From Montifringilla adamsi (Eukaryota > Chordata > Aves > Passeriformes > Passeridae), in NCBI GenBank assembly GCA_017590115.1, contig JAGGNK010012114.1, positions 937,467 to 1,001,466 of the forward strand: a stretch of DNA of 64,000 bases, given 5' to 3'. Positions 38,139 through 50,467 of this stretch are shown here, piece after piece (position 1 is the stretch's first letter; the number at the start of each line of letters is the position of its first letter). Made by a program: the position numbers and the translations under genes. The notes under the pieces were generated by a model that had not been told where the DNA came from, did no database searches, and saw only the letters and a list, made by a program, of their open reading frames with translations.

Positions 38139-39977
38139 ATCTTTTAGCTCACAAAAGAAGTAATTTTTTATTTACACTGAGTCAAAATGTAATGCTGTAT
38201 CAAGTCCAGTTTCAAAATCATCTTGCAGGTCAGCGGTGATAGATTTGGGATTTGATTGTTACCTTGAAACTTTGTCTGTAATTTTACCTAAACAAGTAAA
38301 TTCTTCGTTAAAATATGTCCCTCTTAGACTCCATCCCTAACATTAACCTATAATTAACCCAGAGTGACAGCTAAGGAGAGGTCTCCTCATGCCTGTTTTC
38401 CAGCCAACAGAAACCAGTTGCAGGTCTGGCACTGTGGTGCCAGAGGAGCAAGTCAGACTGAGGCTGCTGCTGTAGCTTGTCCCAAGGAAAAGTCCTGCTC
38501 CCCAGAAAGTCCTGCTCCCCCTCGCAAAGCCAGCCTTACAGGCCTGGGGAGCAGTAGCCCTGAAGGGCACTCCTACTAGCCTATGGCATAAAAACTACAC
38601 AACTGCTAAGACCCTGATTTTTACTTTACCTCAGAGCATCTGGCAAGACCCTTGCACTGAATTTGTTTATTTTGTGCTGCTTTTATTTGGTAAGACCACA
38701 TATGGCCATCTTTTGAGTCAGGGAACTCTTTATGTTATATCCATAAATGTCAGTGACCCACACGCAGCACACAAAAAGGCTTGATTTTTTAATTAGCAGA
38801 ACTAAGATGTAGTAGCAACACTTTTCTGCTGAGTCTGTCTTTTATTTTTTTTTTCTCTTGGGTAGCATATGATGACTGGTAATGTTTTTCACAAACTAAT
38901 CTCTATATCTCAGAGCACAGTTCTGATTAATAAGTTAATAAATGTACAACTTATTTTTAAGCTTAGTTACCTTTTTTTCCTTTTCAAACATTAATCTTAG
39001 CACTCAGGTCAACAAGAAAGAGAGCTTTCCCTGTTGTCCCTTGGCATTTAAGACTGCCTTCAATGCAGATAAGGTTTGTTTGGGAATGTACAGGGTTTGC
39101 TGAAGACAATCACTGGAGATAGAACCTTAATTTAACCTCAAGCCTGTAGTATTTCCCCTGGGACATGGATGACTGATAACACAGCAGAGGGCAAGGAAAG
39201 CACAAAATTATTGAGAAGTGGAAGCGGCAAATCTTGAGTGTTGAATTTCTTCCTCTAAATCATTGTTTGTGAGGACAGTCATGCATGTCTGACTCATCCA
39301 GGAGACACTACGAAACATCTTGAAAGAGCAATCTTAAAATGTACTGACAATGGACGTTTTTGAAAGTCATTTACAAGGCATAAAAAATACAGTTGTCATA
39401 CATTCATCTTAAAAGAAAATGCCATTACAGCATCAAGCTGCTCTTGCTTAGAGTATCCTATGTACAAGGAAGGTCAGCAGTTGTTAATTTAATTGAAATA
39501 AGTCCTTAACAAAGAGCTTGATAGCATTTCCCACAGGAACATTAGAAAATGGTGTTAATGAGCATTATTATTGCCTGCTTCTGTAAGAAAATAGATCATT
39601 ATTAGCTGAGGCTGTATGTGGTGTTTTCATGTGTTATAGTCCTAAATGGGCAACATGAAAAATTAGAGAGCATTTTGTTTTAAATAAAAAGGCTTTCTGT
39701 GCTTTAAACTTAAAATTAAGCTCTTGTATTAGGGTTAAAGGTTAAATAACCCTTTTCTTTCCTAATGATAAATTTAATTGTCTGAAACCAAATTGAATAC
39801 CAGCTGATTTACGTTTTCCTTTCTATAGGGATAAAAAATCCTTAGTAGGCATGGCTAGAAAATGTTGCCCCAGCATCAAAGTCCTTGCTTTCAGAAAGGA
39901 AGAATTTCTCAATTTAAAACAGAACATGCACATACCCTTTATCAGACAAAAAGGTGTAAAGGAACATACCTTATTTA

Positions 39978-39979
<2 letters not shown>

Positions 39980-40015
<36 letters not shown>
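39980..40015 (+). repeat. Poly-A tract, 36 bases
   Basis: An uninterrupted run of 36 A residues followed directly by the GC-rich GCCGGCAAGCCTGGCG. I see no retrogene body upstream, so a processed-pseudogene tail is possible but unsupported. Confidence 0.95.
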
Positions 40016-40016
<1 letters not shown>

Positions 40017-42674
40017 CCGGCAAGCCTGGCGTTTATTGCAATGTAAAATGTAGGTTTTCTTTTAATCATATCTTCTGAGTCACAAAACAGAAGCAATTTT
40101 TCTTCCTCTAATCAACATAAAGAATCCAAATGCCTGAACATACCTCTCCTACAAAAATAAAAACAAAACAAAACAAAAAGGGAAAGAAAGCAAACTAAAC
40201 CAATTATTTGCAGTTAAAGAAAACATTTGCATTTCACTATTAGTAGTCATTACCTTTTATTTCTCAATAATGAAAAGGAAAATACTAAAACAATACCCAG
40301 AGCTGATGCTTTAAAAATATTTGCATATTTTTAGGGAAAACAGTAATATCACTGTGTAAGACTTTAAGCTCGACAGAAGAGCAAGACAAAATGTAACCCC
40401 TTCAGATGGCATTCTGCACTTCATATTGAGCAATGGCTAATGAAATCCTAAGAGGGTTTGTTACATAAACCAGTGGACTGAAGAAACCTTTAACATGTAG
40501 GAAACTGGAGTTAATTAAAGTGTTATGGGTATCCTATCCATCATCCCACCAGACCGCTCTATTCTAAACCTATTTACATTTTGTAACTGAAAAAGTGTAC
40601 TTGGCATGGTTGATAAACCATGTTTACTGTCCTTATTGATTTGACATTTGTGCATAACCTTTATGCTTTAATTATCTAACAGCATTTCCTGTATCTTTCT
40701 TTGCTACAGAAAGTATTTGATTTCCAAGCAATTAGACATATCTGAAAATTAGCAGACAGTAAAATGTTCCCTTCAACAAATTAATCAGTTTGGGAAAGCA
40801 CTTGGTTCGTCACTGCATTGAATTTGCTGGAAAGGTTGCTTTATTGAATCTCATTTCAGCCTGCTTTAGCACCTTAATCAAAGTGCATTTCAACTCTGCT
40901 CATACTTCACACAGAGGATAAACTGCTTCTGAGGAGCTTCCTTTCTCGTGATAATTTGGAAACCTAAATGCAACATAAGAATTTAAACTAAAGGTTAACA
41001 ACTGGCTGCATTTGTAAGCACCAGCAGTAGAAATGAGACTAAATATTTTCTAATATAGATAGAGTCAAGGAAAAGAAGAAAGAAGGTTTCTGCAGTATAA
41101 ATTTGCCTTCTATTATGAATCTTTAATAAGATTTTTGTTTTTATTTCCTGTTTAAGACAGTTTCTGAGATTTACTTTTAATACATTTTTTGTGCTAAATC
41201 AGTTTATGGTATTTTTAAACTTTTATCCATGAATATTCTAGCACTTATGTCTGCCAAAAGTCTTCACATTGCAACATAAAAAATTATTGTAGTCAGCTTA
41301 TGAAAAACATGCCTGTTTCTTTGGTTTTGGAGATATTTTTTCAGAGACAAAAGGTAGCAATGCAAATTCAGTTATTAAAGTTTTTGTATGTTTCTTATTT
41401 ATGAAGAATATGTTGCAATTCTGTCTTAACAATGAAATTAGATGGGTGACCTGAGATCAAACTCTGGAGCTCACATTTGTGAAAGGCAGTATTTTATCTT
41501 TTCCTGCATTAACAGCTGGCCACATTGTGGAAAGGACTTAAGGCATCTGAGAGAACGTTTTCCCACTGTAGGTGCTGTGTGAAAGTGCTGTACCATTACA
41601 CTCCCTCATAACAACCACCAAAATATGCTGAAGGCAGGAGTTGCATTTTCCTCTAAGACTGCAGAACAAACCCTGTGAATTCCAGGTCACCAATAATAAC
41701 TTTCAATCAACCTGGATATCTGTCACAATTTAAATAGCTTCTCCTCTTCTCAAGATTATCAAATGTCATTACAAAGAAGGGGTGTAATTCATGCTTCATA
41801 GAGGGGCAGGAACAGGATGATAGTTGGCTCAAAGCTTTTCCCGGGCTTCAGATCTTGCACTTTATCTCTAAATAGTGCAGAACAGATCTTCCAGTGAGAA
41901 GAGCTACAGAGTTATACCACATACACACCTTGTGGCTCACAGGCATCTCCAAAATACACCACCTTGATTTAGGCACTGTAACAGTAGTGTGTTTTAGCTG
42001 GTGTCACTGGAAGTGTATTTACTGAGAAATTTTACTACAAATGAGTTGTAAACTAGAGCAGAAGAGGGAATAATTTCTTTCAAGTGGAAGGGAAAGACTG
42101 TAATCATTTTTTCTCACTCTAACCAAGAAACAAAGGGAAGCACACAGTGATTCTATATGGCAAGTCAAGTAAAGGTTGAACAAGAACCTAGAGTTAAGAC
42201 AGAAGAAATTAGTCACTGTTTTCAGACAGCAATCAGTAACTCTGGCTGGTTCATCTTGTTATTCCTTGCTGCAATTGTACTTAGTCATCAGTTCTTATCC
42301 AAGGAGTCCTTTCTGATAAGAATACGTTTATCTAATTCAATAAGATGATATTCTGAGTTCAAATCTAAATTTTTAGTATTTTTATCACCTTTTACTCAAC
42401 TTTAAACAATGCCTTCAATGTCTAAAGGAACTGCATATTGCATCAGATTATCAGATTCTAGATTCAGCCCCACAGTTCATATCTAGGCAAAATTCTCCAT
42501 GCCTACAAAATAATTTTATAGATTTCAGTGGGATTTTGGCATGAGCATACTTTCACAAAGAATAGCACTTGATAGAAATCAATGAAAAACTCTTTTTTGC
42601 CCTGATAAAAGATAAATTTCTTGATAGTTCAGAAATAACTAATTTTGACATCTTGCTATAATTTAAGAGTATGT

Positions 42675-42695
42675 ACGCACACACACGCACACACA
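42675..42695. repeat. (CA)n run with CG interruptions
   Basis: A short CA repeat with two ACG interruptions. Confidence 0.85.
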
Positions 42696-43736
42696 ATTCC
42701 TTCACAGACTGGGTTTTTTTGCCGACATACTGTACAGCACTGTACACCACAACATAAGTTAAAAATTTTAAAAAATATATTTTTCCCTTAGCTAATTCTT
42801 AAATGGAAATATCTGAATACCCCTCTCTGTTGAAGTGAAATGATTCAAGCAGCAGCCTGTTTTGCAGTGGGAGTAGCTTGATTGCTTGATGTTTATGACA
42901 TCTTGTGAATGGAAAGTCCTGATTTGGAAACCTATTGTTTGCGTTGGCACCTAAGAACAAGCCTAAAATGCAGGCTTCAGTTTTCCTCCATATTAATGAT
43001 TTGAAGATGCCTCCTTTACATATCCCATTATTTAGCTAGAGATGCCATTCAGAATTAGTTTTTGATAAATTCATCCTGGTGCCTCTGTGACTACTGCATA
43101 GGTACAGTAGTTTTAAATATTTATATTTTCCTGGTGGTGATAATTATTATTCCAACTCAGTATAGCTTTAATGCATTTAAATGTCAGTGTTTCTCAGTTT
43201 AATTCATCATACATACATTCAGATACTTGTATACATATATTCAGTATGCAACTCCAAGGACCTAAAAAGGCCTATTCATATTTTAGCAGCTGTGAGAAAG
43301 TGAGGATATATTTCCTTTACATTCCTAACTGTAAACATTAATCAGGTGCTTGACACACATTAATGATTAAAAATACTCTTTGTAAAATAATCCATCATAA
43401 TTTTTTTATCACAATCCCACCCCAAAGAACTATGTCATTGTACCATGGTATCTCTAATGGCAAAGTTAAAAACTATGTGATAAAATAAAATCCACTTATT
43501 TACTCAGTCTTTTTCCATGGGAAATAAATGTCAGTTTGCTATGATAGCTAGTATGCTTCTGAATACAAGAATGTCATGCTTTATTATCTGTTTGTATGCA
43601 TTTGTTAGAAAGCCTCTATGCAGTTGCTCATAAACTCAGTTGCCTTCTTAGGCTTAACCATCACAGCAAAACAAAATGTTTAAAACAAGGACTTGAACAT
43701 TTTCTACAAATTATTAAGAACATTCCAAGGGCTATC

Positions 43737-43783
43737 ACAAAAAGGAAAGAAAAAGAGAAAAGGAAAAAAAAAAAAGAAAATAA
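43737..43783 (+). repeat. Short polypurine tract
   Basis: About 47 bases are nearly all A or G on the plus strand, with a 12-base A-run. The Lys/Glu/Arg-rich peptide it encodes is an artefact. Confidence 0.85.
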
Positions 43784-44911
43784 AAGAATTTTTTTAAAAA
43801 GGCAGCTCTTTTTTGAAAACATGACTGGAATGCATTTAACCTTGGCTTTCCAAGTGGTACTATTTGCAATTGTTTGCTTAAGCAAACCAGAGAAGAAGGA
43901 ACTTTGAGTTCCCAGGAGGCCTGACAAATGATTTCCAAGGTCAGACATATGCACAAAAGAAACAGCAGCTTCTCACTCTCTGTTCTGTTACAGCATCTCT
44001 CCTTATGCTACCTGAAACACCGCCTCTGTTTCGTCCCCTTGAAGGGTTATGAACATAGAATGGGTCCAGTGTTGTCCAAAACACGAGACTGAAGCTGCCA
44101 CTTGTCAGTACACAGCTAACTGTTCAGAGAATCCCTCTATTGATTTTTGTGGTGTGACTCCACCCCAGCTGTTTTCTCAGACTAATGCTGCATCTCCAGA
44201 ATGTGTAATAGTAATTGACCAGAACAGTGTCAGGACTAATTAATGTACTCTCGTTATTGGTGAGAGCGCTGGTTTTCAAATAACGTCCTAGCTGTTATTT
44301 ATGGCTTTTAATTAAGGTACAATCTTATCTAAATAATCAGTGTGTTGTAAAATAGAAGAGTCAAACTACATAGCTGCAATAAGCCAAATGTAACATGCAC
44401 AACCACATTTGCACAGAACACTTAGACATTTTGCAAGTCATGAGAAATTTGGGAAATTAGTAGGGTTTTATAGCTTTTACAAGGCATGTGAAAGCATTCT
44501 CTGCCTTCTAAATGGATTTACTCTAACTGCCTAATTCATTATGCTAAAACCATGAAGCAATTTCCTATTCAAAGCCCAACTCACAGGCTCTCTGTTGTCA
44601 AGTATTTGAATTTCAGATTAGAAATGTGTTCATTTGGATAGCATGAAAGGAAAGCTTTGTTGTCAGCTTTGCTTTATGTTCTGCCAGCAGCCAAATCCCT
44701 CTTCTTCAGCAGTCACCAGCAAAATAACAGATCTCCACTCTGGTCTCCACTATCTTGAAACAAACACAAATGCTTTTGGCCTTTATGGCCTAAACACTGG
44801 TTTGAGGTTTCCTGTTCTCCCTTCTCTCTTAAAATTTTTCTGGAGATTATTTATGACAGATGATATCAGCAAATGTTTAGACTGCAGTGGGGTTTTCTCA
44901 TCCCTACAGAA

Positions 44912-44930
44912 GGGAAGGGGAGGGAGGGGG
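44912..44930 (+). other. Compact G-quadruplex motif
   Basis: Four G-runs (3, 4, 3 and 5 bases) are separated by loops of 2, 1 and 1 bases. Short loops are typical of very stable quadruplexes. The surrounding 20-30 bases are also purine-rich. No promoter or gene is recognised beside it. Confidence 0.8.
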
Positions 44931-45618
44931 AGAGCATTTCCACAGTGGGGGAGAAGAGCCAGTACATTTGGTTCTCTTAGAAATTCTGTAGTTTGTTATG
45001 GAACAGCAAGCAGAAGTGGCTGCAGCCCTTTTACCCTCAGCGTGTTTGCAGCTACGATCCACACTGAATTTTAACTATGCTGCTGCTTGCTTGTTAGCTA
45101 TTTCTTTGCTGGCTTGAAAAATATACAGGCAGCTGTCAAAAGTCAGGGGCTGCATTTCATGCAGAGTGTAACAAAGTTATCTAATACAGCCTGTAGGACA
45201 AAACCTCCCAAGCATCCATATCTTTGACTAGTAGTGTGGAAATCAAGGAATTCCAGCCGCATTTCTCACAGGAAAGAGTTTTCAGAGCTCTTCCACTACT
45301 GTAAGCTGTTTCTGACAGGTTTAGGGTCTACACTGTGGAAGGACAAGCCCAGCACATCCTTGTATTAATTAAAAGCAAACATTCACACAGGGAATGTTGT
45401 AACCTAAACATGAACTTTAATGGATGTAACATAGCTGGAAGCAAAAATAATTACTAGCAGCTATAAAAGACATTGAGATATTTGTAATCCCTTTGCTTCT
45501 GAATACAATAACCCCTATGTAGTCATAATAAGCTCTTCAGTATCGGAAATAGTAATAGAAGATCTCTCTCCTGATACTGAGTCTGTGCAAATAATTGATT
45601 TCTTAGTCTAACAGACGA

Positions 45619-45661
45619 AGGAAAAAAAAAGGGGGAGGGAGTCAGGGGGAGATGGAGAGGG
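45619..45661 (+). repeat. Polypurine tract with looser G-quadruplex potential
   Basis: After an A-run there are G-runs at 45631-45635, 45637-45639, 45645-45649 and 45659-45661, with loops of 1, 5 and 9 bases. Confidence 0.65.
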
Positions 45662-46766
45662 AAGACTCAATCCAGCCTTAATTTAAATGTTCTTTCCATT
45701 TTTTTTTTTTTTTTTAGCTTGTTTTAATGAAAGAGAGCAGAACCACAAAGCATTTCATCCAGTTTAGAAAGTCCTGCAGGACACTGAGGGAAAGAACTCA
45801 GGGAGCAAAAGGAGGAGTGACCCAAGGGACTGGTAGCAGCCCCTTCACCTCCCACCTGATTTGTGGGATGTCCTGGGATGTACCTGCACTGCAGTCCAGA
45901 AACAGATCAGAGGATGATGCTACCTCTAGCCACATCACACTGTGCTGAAGCACATGGGTACCAAACACACATATTTTTCTCTCTAATTCTTTATGTAAAA
46001 TTCAGCCTGACAAACCAAGCTATGGGCACCCCAGGTCCCTATCTTCTCCACGAGCAAGATGCCTGGATCAAAACTTTCCTTCTTGTGTAAAGAACTAATT
46101 CAGCAGCTAGAGATAAGGGCCCTAATTGCCAGTTTAGAATCACCTGACTCGTTAGTTTTTATACAAGAGTGACACAGACCCCAAAAAGCCCAAACACACT
46201 GAGCCTGCTGGGGAGTTCATCTCAGTTCATTGAAAGTGGGAGGTCTCTCTTGAAATCCCTGTCCAAAACTGGGCACAAAGCAGGTTTCTGTTTCCACTTC
46301 TGGCTCCCGGGAGAGTGAGTATCATCTATTTCACCCAGCTCTAAATGACACATTGTTCCAACATGTGTTTCCAAGTGTTAAAAGTGAAGACAAATGAAGT
46401 CATGCAGCTATGCTTATTGGTAAGGATCCTGGCACCCTGTTTCATGGTTAGCAGAAATGAGACTAGAAGCCTACAGAGTTTAAATTCTCTAATTCGAGAA
46501 TTCTCTTGGACTCCAATTGTGTATGTTTTGCAATATTTATATGCAAATAACATTCAGGTCAGATTTCTGACTGGTTGCTAAATACCCTCTTGTGCTCTCA
46601 TGGAATTCGTTTCCTTAATGTTGGATTATAAGAGAATTAGAAACCATTAGTATACATTATATAAATATTAAATGTGAATGGTAAGAATTCAGGTCCAAAC
46701 CATTTTAAGTTAACATTGACAGAAAACTATTACCCTGCAAACAGCATACTAAAGCTATTACCAATG

Positions 46767-46793
46767 TTCTTTTTTTTTTTTTCTTTTTTTTTT
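46767..46793. repeat. T-rich tract
   Basis: Two T-runs (13 and 10 bases) are separated by one C. Confidence 0.9.
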
Positions 46794-47549
46794 AATACCC
46801 TGAAACACAACAATTTTACTTCATGAAAAAGCTGGTTTTCAACAGTGCTGTAGGTAAAACCAAGCTCATAATTCCTAATAATTTTATCAAACTCTATCAT
46901 TAGGCACATTCTGCAGCTGTCAGAGTACTGTGCTTGCCATCAGATATGGCCCTTGAGGAAGAATACATGCTATGGTTTAGAGGATCAAATACTAAATGTT
47001 TTTTCAGGACTTACTCAGAAGAGAGAGGCAGAATTCAAGTTATCATGACTTTGCTACACCAGCAAGATGATAGGGCATTATTGCATTCCCAGAGAAGGAG
47101 AAAGGGATTCCCACCATTAGAATATATGAAACTTTTTTCTCACTACTTTGTCATCCATATTGAACAACAGAGTAGCAGCAAGCACATAGAACTCTTTCTT
47201 CTTAAAACCCAGCAGTATGAAAATATTTATAGGGCTTTTTTTTTCACACAGTAGCCTAGAGAAACTTTATTTTTAAGCAGTTAGACATCTAAATAAAAGA
47301 CATAGAATACAGGGTCCAAAGCCATCACACTGAAAACATTCTCCTATCCATTCAGAAGGAAAACAGGAAAGAAGTGACTATGTTGCAAGTGCAATATCTC
47401 AGTCTAGGCAAAGCACCATCCCTAGCCAATTGTAGGAGATGTTTCTAATGAGAAGGTGATATGAAATGATGTTGGAAGGCAGCTTTGGATAAGTGAATCT
47501 CATGTACTTCCTCTCCTGGTGGAGCCACTGTATGCCAGCAAGGTGTCCT

Positions 47550-47834
47550 CACCTTAAAAACAGAAAATTGTGCCTTGCACTGCATTACACATAGTATTGC
47601 CGGCAGGTCTAGGGAAGTGATGCTTCCCTATGAGCATCAAGAACACTTGATCACAGTGAGGGTGACCATGCACCGGCAGAAGTTGCCCAGAGAGGTAATA
47701 AAGTCTCCATCATTGGAGAAATTCAAAAGCTGTCTGGACAAAGTTTTGGGAGAACAGCTCTAGGAGATCCACATGAGCTAGGGGATTTGAGCAGATGTTC
47801 CCTTCCAAACCAAACTGTTCTGTAATGCTGTGCT
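47550..47834 (+). mobile_element. Degraded CR1 3' end, plus strand
   Basis: Pieces of C-terminal ORF2 and 3' UTR are recognisable: 'ccggcaggtctagggaagtg' at 47600, 'agttgcccagagaggtaat' near 47681 and 'tggagaaattcaaaagctgt' at 47715. 'ttcccttccaaaccaaactg' at 47798 precedes a decayed octamer tail. A few hundred bases are missing between about 47640 and 47660 relative to a full CR1 3' region. Confidence 0.8.
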
Positions 47835-47978
47835 GTATGTGCTATTCTTTGGTACATCCTCCAAACAGTATCACTCTTAGGACCTGAGCATGGACCTGAG
47901 CCTTTGGATTGTCTGGCATGCTGCTAGAATGCGTTAAGTGACAAGTAAGAGGCATGCATATAGCTATACAAACTTACT

Positions 47979-48004
47979 TGTATGTATATGTACACATACA
48001 TACA
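47979..48004. repeat. 26-bp near-perfect palindrome
   Basis: Two 13-base arms with no spacer match as reverse complements at 12 of 13 positions, centred on TGTACA. The sequence is made of TGTA and TACA words, so it could also be read as an imperfect alternating purine-pyrimidine repeat. Confidence 0.9.
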
Positions 48005-50454
48005 CAAAGACTTGACTGCAGTGTAAATAGCTGAAAAAAAAAATTTAAGCACTCAATGCCAATATCTCAGCAGAGGAAGGATTTATTTTCATCACCATTC
48101 TTTTCATACAAGCACTAGAGTCCCACTGCTCCAGATTTCTGAATCTTTAGGAAGATTTAAGAAATCCCTGGCAAATCTTGCCCCATGGAGAGCTCTCTCA
48201 GCACCTCACGTAGTGCATGTAGAGTTAAAGTCAGGCAGTACAGAGACAGAGCATTTTGCTGAGAAGTTATAAGAAAATGCTGCTGTAGTAAGGGTGATGC
48301 CTATTAAATTCAAAGAACAAACTTCAGCTTTCTTCAGCCTAATTGTCTGGTTAGGAAGTCATTACACTCTCTAGTACTATCTTTAAAGTGCATTTACAAA
48401 TTGCATCAGCAATTTAATTAATGAATAAAAAACTGCATGAAAATGCTTTCTGATACAAAGTAATTGTTTTAGCCTGACAGTGAACATAAACACTCATGTC
48501 TTGATCAGTTAAAAGATGAGCAGGCTCTACTTTAAAGGGAAGGCAGCCTTTTCAATATTATGCAAGGAATTTGTTTTTGTACTCCAATATTGCTCTGTTC
48601 CAAATAAAATGAGACATAAATATTTCTTTTTGTGATCTGTGTTCTGATATCCTCTGCTATAAACTTCTTCCTTATGGAGTCCCTGATGTTATCTTTTCCC
48701 CTCTTCTACAAATCACATTAACTAATCTGATTAGTGCCTTCCCTGTCTCAGCACAGTCTTCCTGAAAGATCAAAACCAGACTAGTACCATGCTCTCAGGA
48801 TGAGAGGGACAGAGCTTTTCAAAGAAGTCCGTTCCCACGCAAAATGACAATTTAATCACTCTACAGCAAATTGCCTCAAGATGCAAAAAAGCAGAGAATA
48901 GATTTGAGGGTCTCATTTTACCAAAACCAGAGACAAGGAATTACAGTATAGTCTACACTGGCTTTAGAAACAAAATGTGGTACAATAACACAATACCACC
49001 AGGTACTGGATATGTATTTCACTGAGATGTAATAGAGAAATTATTTCAACATCTGCAAAATTCAAGTCCTGACATTTGGCTCACCTACCTTATGTGTCCA
49101 CTGTCTTGTCTAGAAAAGCCTTCTCCCATATAGCTTATGGAAGAGCATTGTGTGTCAGAGTAGTTTTGTTGTTAAAAGTAAGCAAGCCACATTGCAGTAG
49201 TTCCAGATGACACAGTACATAAAGAGGCAAGTAAATAAATGTCACTGTGCCCTACTATTCTCTTTCCTAGTAAATGAAATGAAGGGGTGAAAAAAAAGTG
49301 CTGTCTGGCTAGAGAACTTCTATTCAGAACAACCTATTAACACAAGAGTAAAAGCTACAGAATAGATACAGAACTCATGAAAGAGTCATGGGAGGAGGAT
49401 TTAAGAATACTTCTGTGAGTATACACAAAAAATAAAACATTTTGAAATGTTGGGTTTTTTTGGTTTTTTTTTAAATCTTGCTCACTTATCAAAGAATACA
49501 GGAAGTACCACAGAAATAGGATTAATGCAACACTGATCTTTTTAAAGCAGACTGGCAAAGTGATACATTGTGTCACAGAACAGGCTTTTTAACTGAAATG
49601 CATAGCTTACATAAGCAGAAATTACTCTACATGCTGTATTTGTGAGAAAGCATATTAACCTGCCAAAGAACATATTTACGCAACACTGAGTTGCCTCAAA
49701 CCAATGAAACAGATTTTTGTTGATTTCTTAATGAGATTTCCACCAGCATTCAAAGAGAGCCAGCCCTGGCTTTGGCCGTGAGCTCAGACACTTTCAAAAC
49801 CCCACAGATTTACAAAGCCTTTGGAGAAACAGCTAAATTCTGAAAACAAGCGCAGCAGACTTTCTCCTCCAGTTGTCAAAAAATCCCACCAAAGCCAACA
49901 GGTAGCCTGTGTTAAGTCAGGTAACCTCAACTTTGTGCTCAGCTGTTTCTCTGGCAAGGTAAATGTTTCCTGGGATGTGCAAGGTGAAGCAAACCTTGAG
50001 CAGAGATAGCAGCAGAGTATCACCAACTGATGGGTTTCTTGGTGGAGGGTAAACAAATTAGAGGGGGCTTGGTCAGTCATTTAGAAGAAATTGGATAAGT
50101 GGAAGCCTGCTGAGAATAAAAAATGTAAAAAATAAAAAATCAATAGTTTGGATTTAGGAAAGGACGTGAATGCAGGTCAGAAAAACAGAGGCAGAATGGG
50201 AAGTGACCCTCTTGGGTTAAAAGGCAAAAGTGAGACTTCAAAAAGTTCAAATATGCATCTGAACTTTGGAAGCCTTACAATTAAGGAGTCAGACTTGGAA
50301 ATCCTTTGATGTTTGCCTTGCAGAACTTCCAGCTGGGCGGAGAAAGACCCAGAGACCCAGCATATGAGCAGTTCCCTTTCCTGAACCCTCACAAGATAAG
50401 AGCCTGACTCACACAGCAGCAGAAGAACAAAACCTCCTCATTTTGGCAGGTGTC

Positions 50455-50467
50455 GTTGCCAGGCAAC
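50455..50467. promoter_or_regulatory. Perfect RFX X-box palindrome
   Basis: GTTGCCAGGCAAC fits the RFX-factor X-box consensus (GTNRCC, 0-3 bases, RGYAAC) at every position and is a perfect inverted repeat around a central A. RFX proteins bind such sites as dimers at cilia, MHC-II and neural genes. TAAT-type homeodomain words (GATTAACCCATTAG and TCAATTAAAACACTAATTC, about 50502-50538) follow within 75 bases. No promoter or exon was recognised next to it, so a distal enhancer is the more likely role. Occupancy is not shown. Confidence 0.55.

Larger units (their letters stand above)
38139..44911. other. Unique DNA, no gene seen; regulatory-looking AT-rich parts
   Basis: No exon or transposon was recognised over nearly 7 kb. 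It contains a 36-base poly-A at 39980-40015, a (CA)n-like run at 42675-42695 and an A/G-only tract at 43737-43783. The part from about 40400 to 40980 is dense in TAATTA, TTAAT and similar homeodomain-type words and has no repeat signature, which is compatible with conserved non-coding DNA but not proof of it. Confidence 0.45.
44931..47549. other. Unique DNA, no gene seen
   Basis: No exon or transposon was recognised. It holds a G/A-rich tract at 45619-45661 with four G-runs spaced 1, 5 and 9 bases apart, a T17 run at 45699-45715 and a T-rich tract at 46767-46793. The T17 run is followed by AG and a 73-codon frame, but I recognise no protein there. Confidence 0.45.

Noticed and set aside
44634..45074. 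Longest open frame in the window, 146 codons, plus strand
   Set aside because: One frame of this length is about what chance gives among some two thousand ATG starts in 64 kb on both strands. The peptide shows no domain or motif I recognise and the frame crosses a G-rich low-complexity tract.
45699..45948. T17-AG followed by a 73-codon frame, resembling an acceptor and exon
   Set aside because: The T-run is a homopolymer of a kind frequent in the window, no donor of similar quality bounds the frame, and the peptide is unfamiliar.
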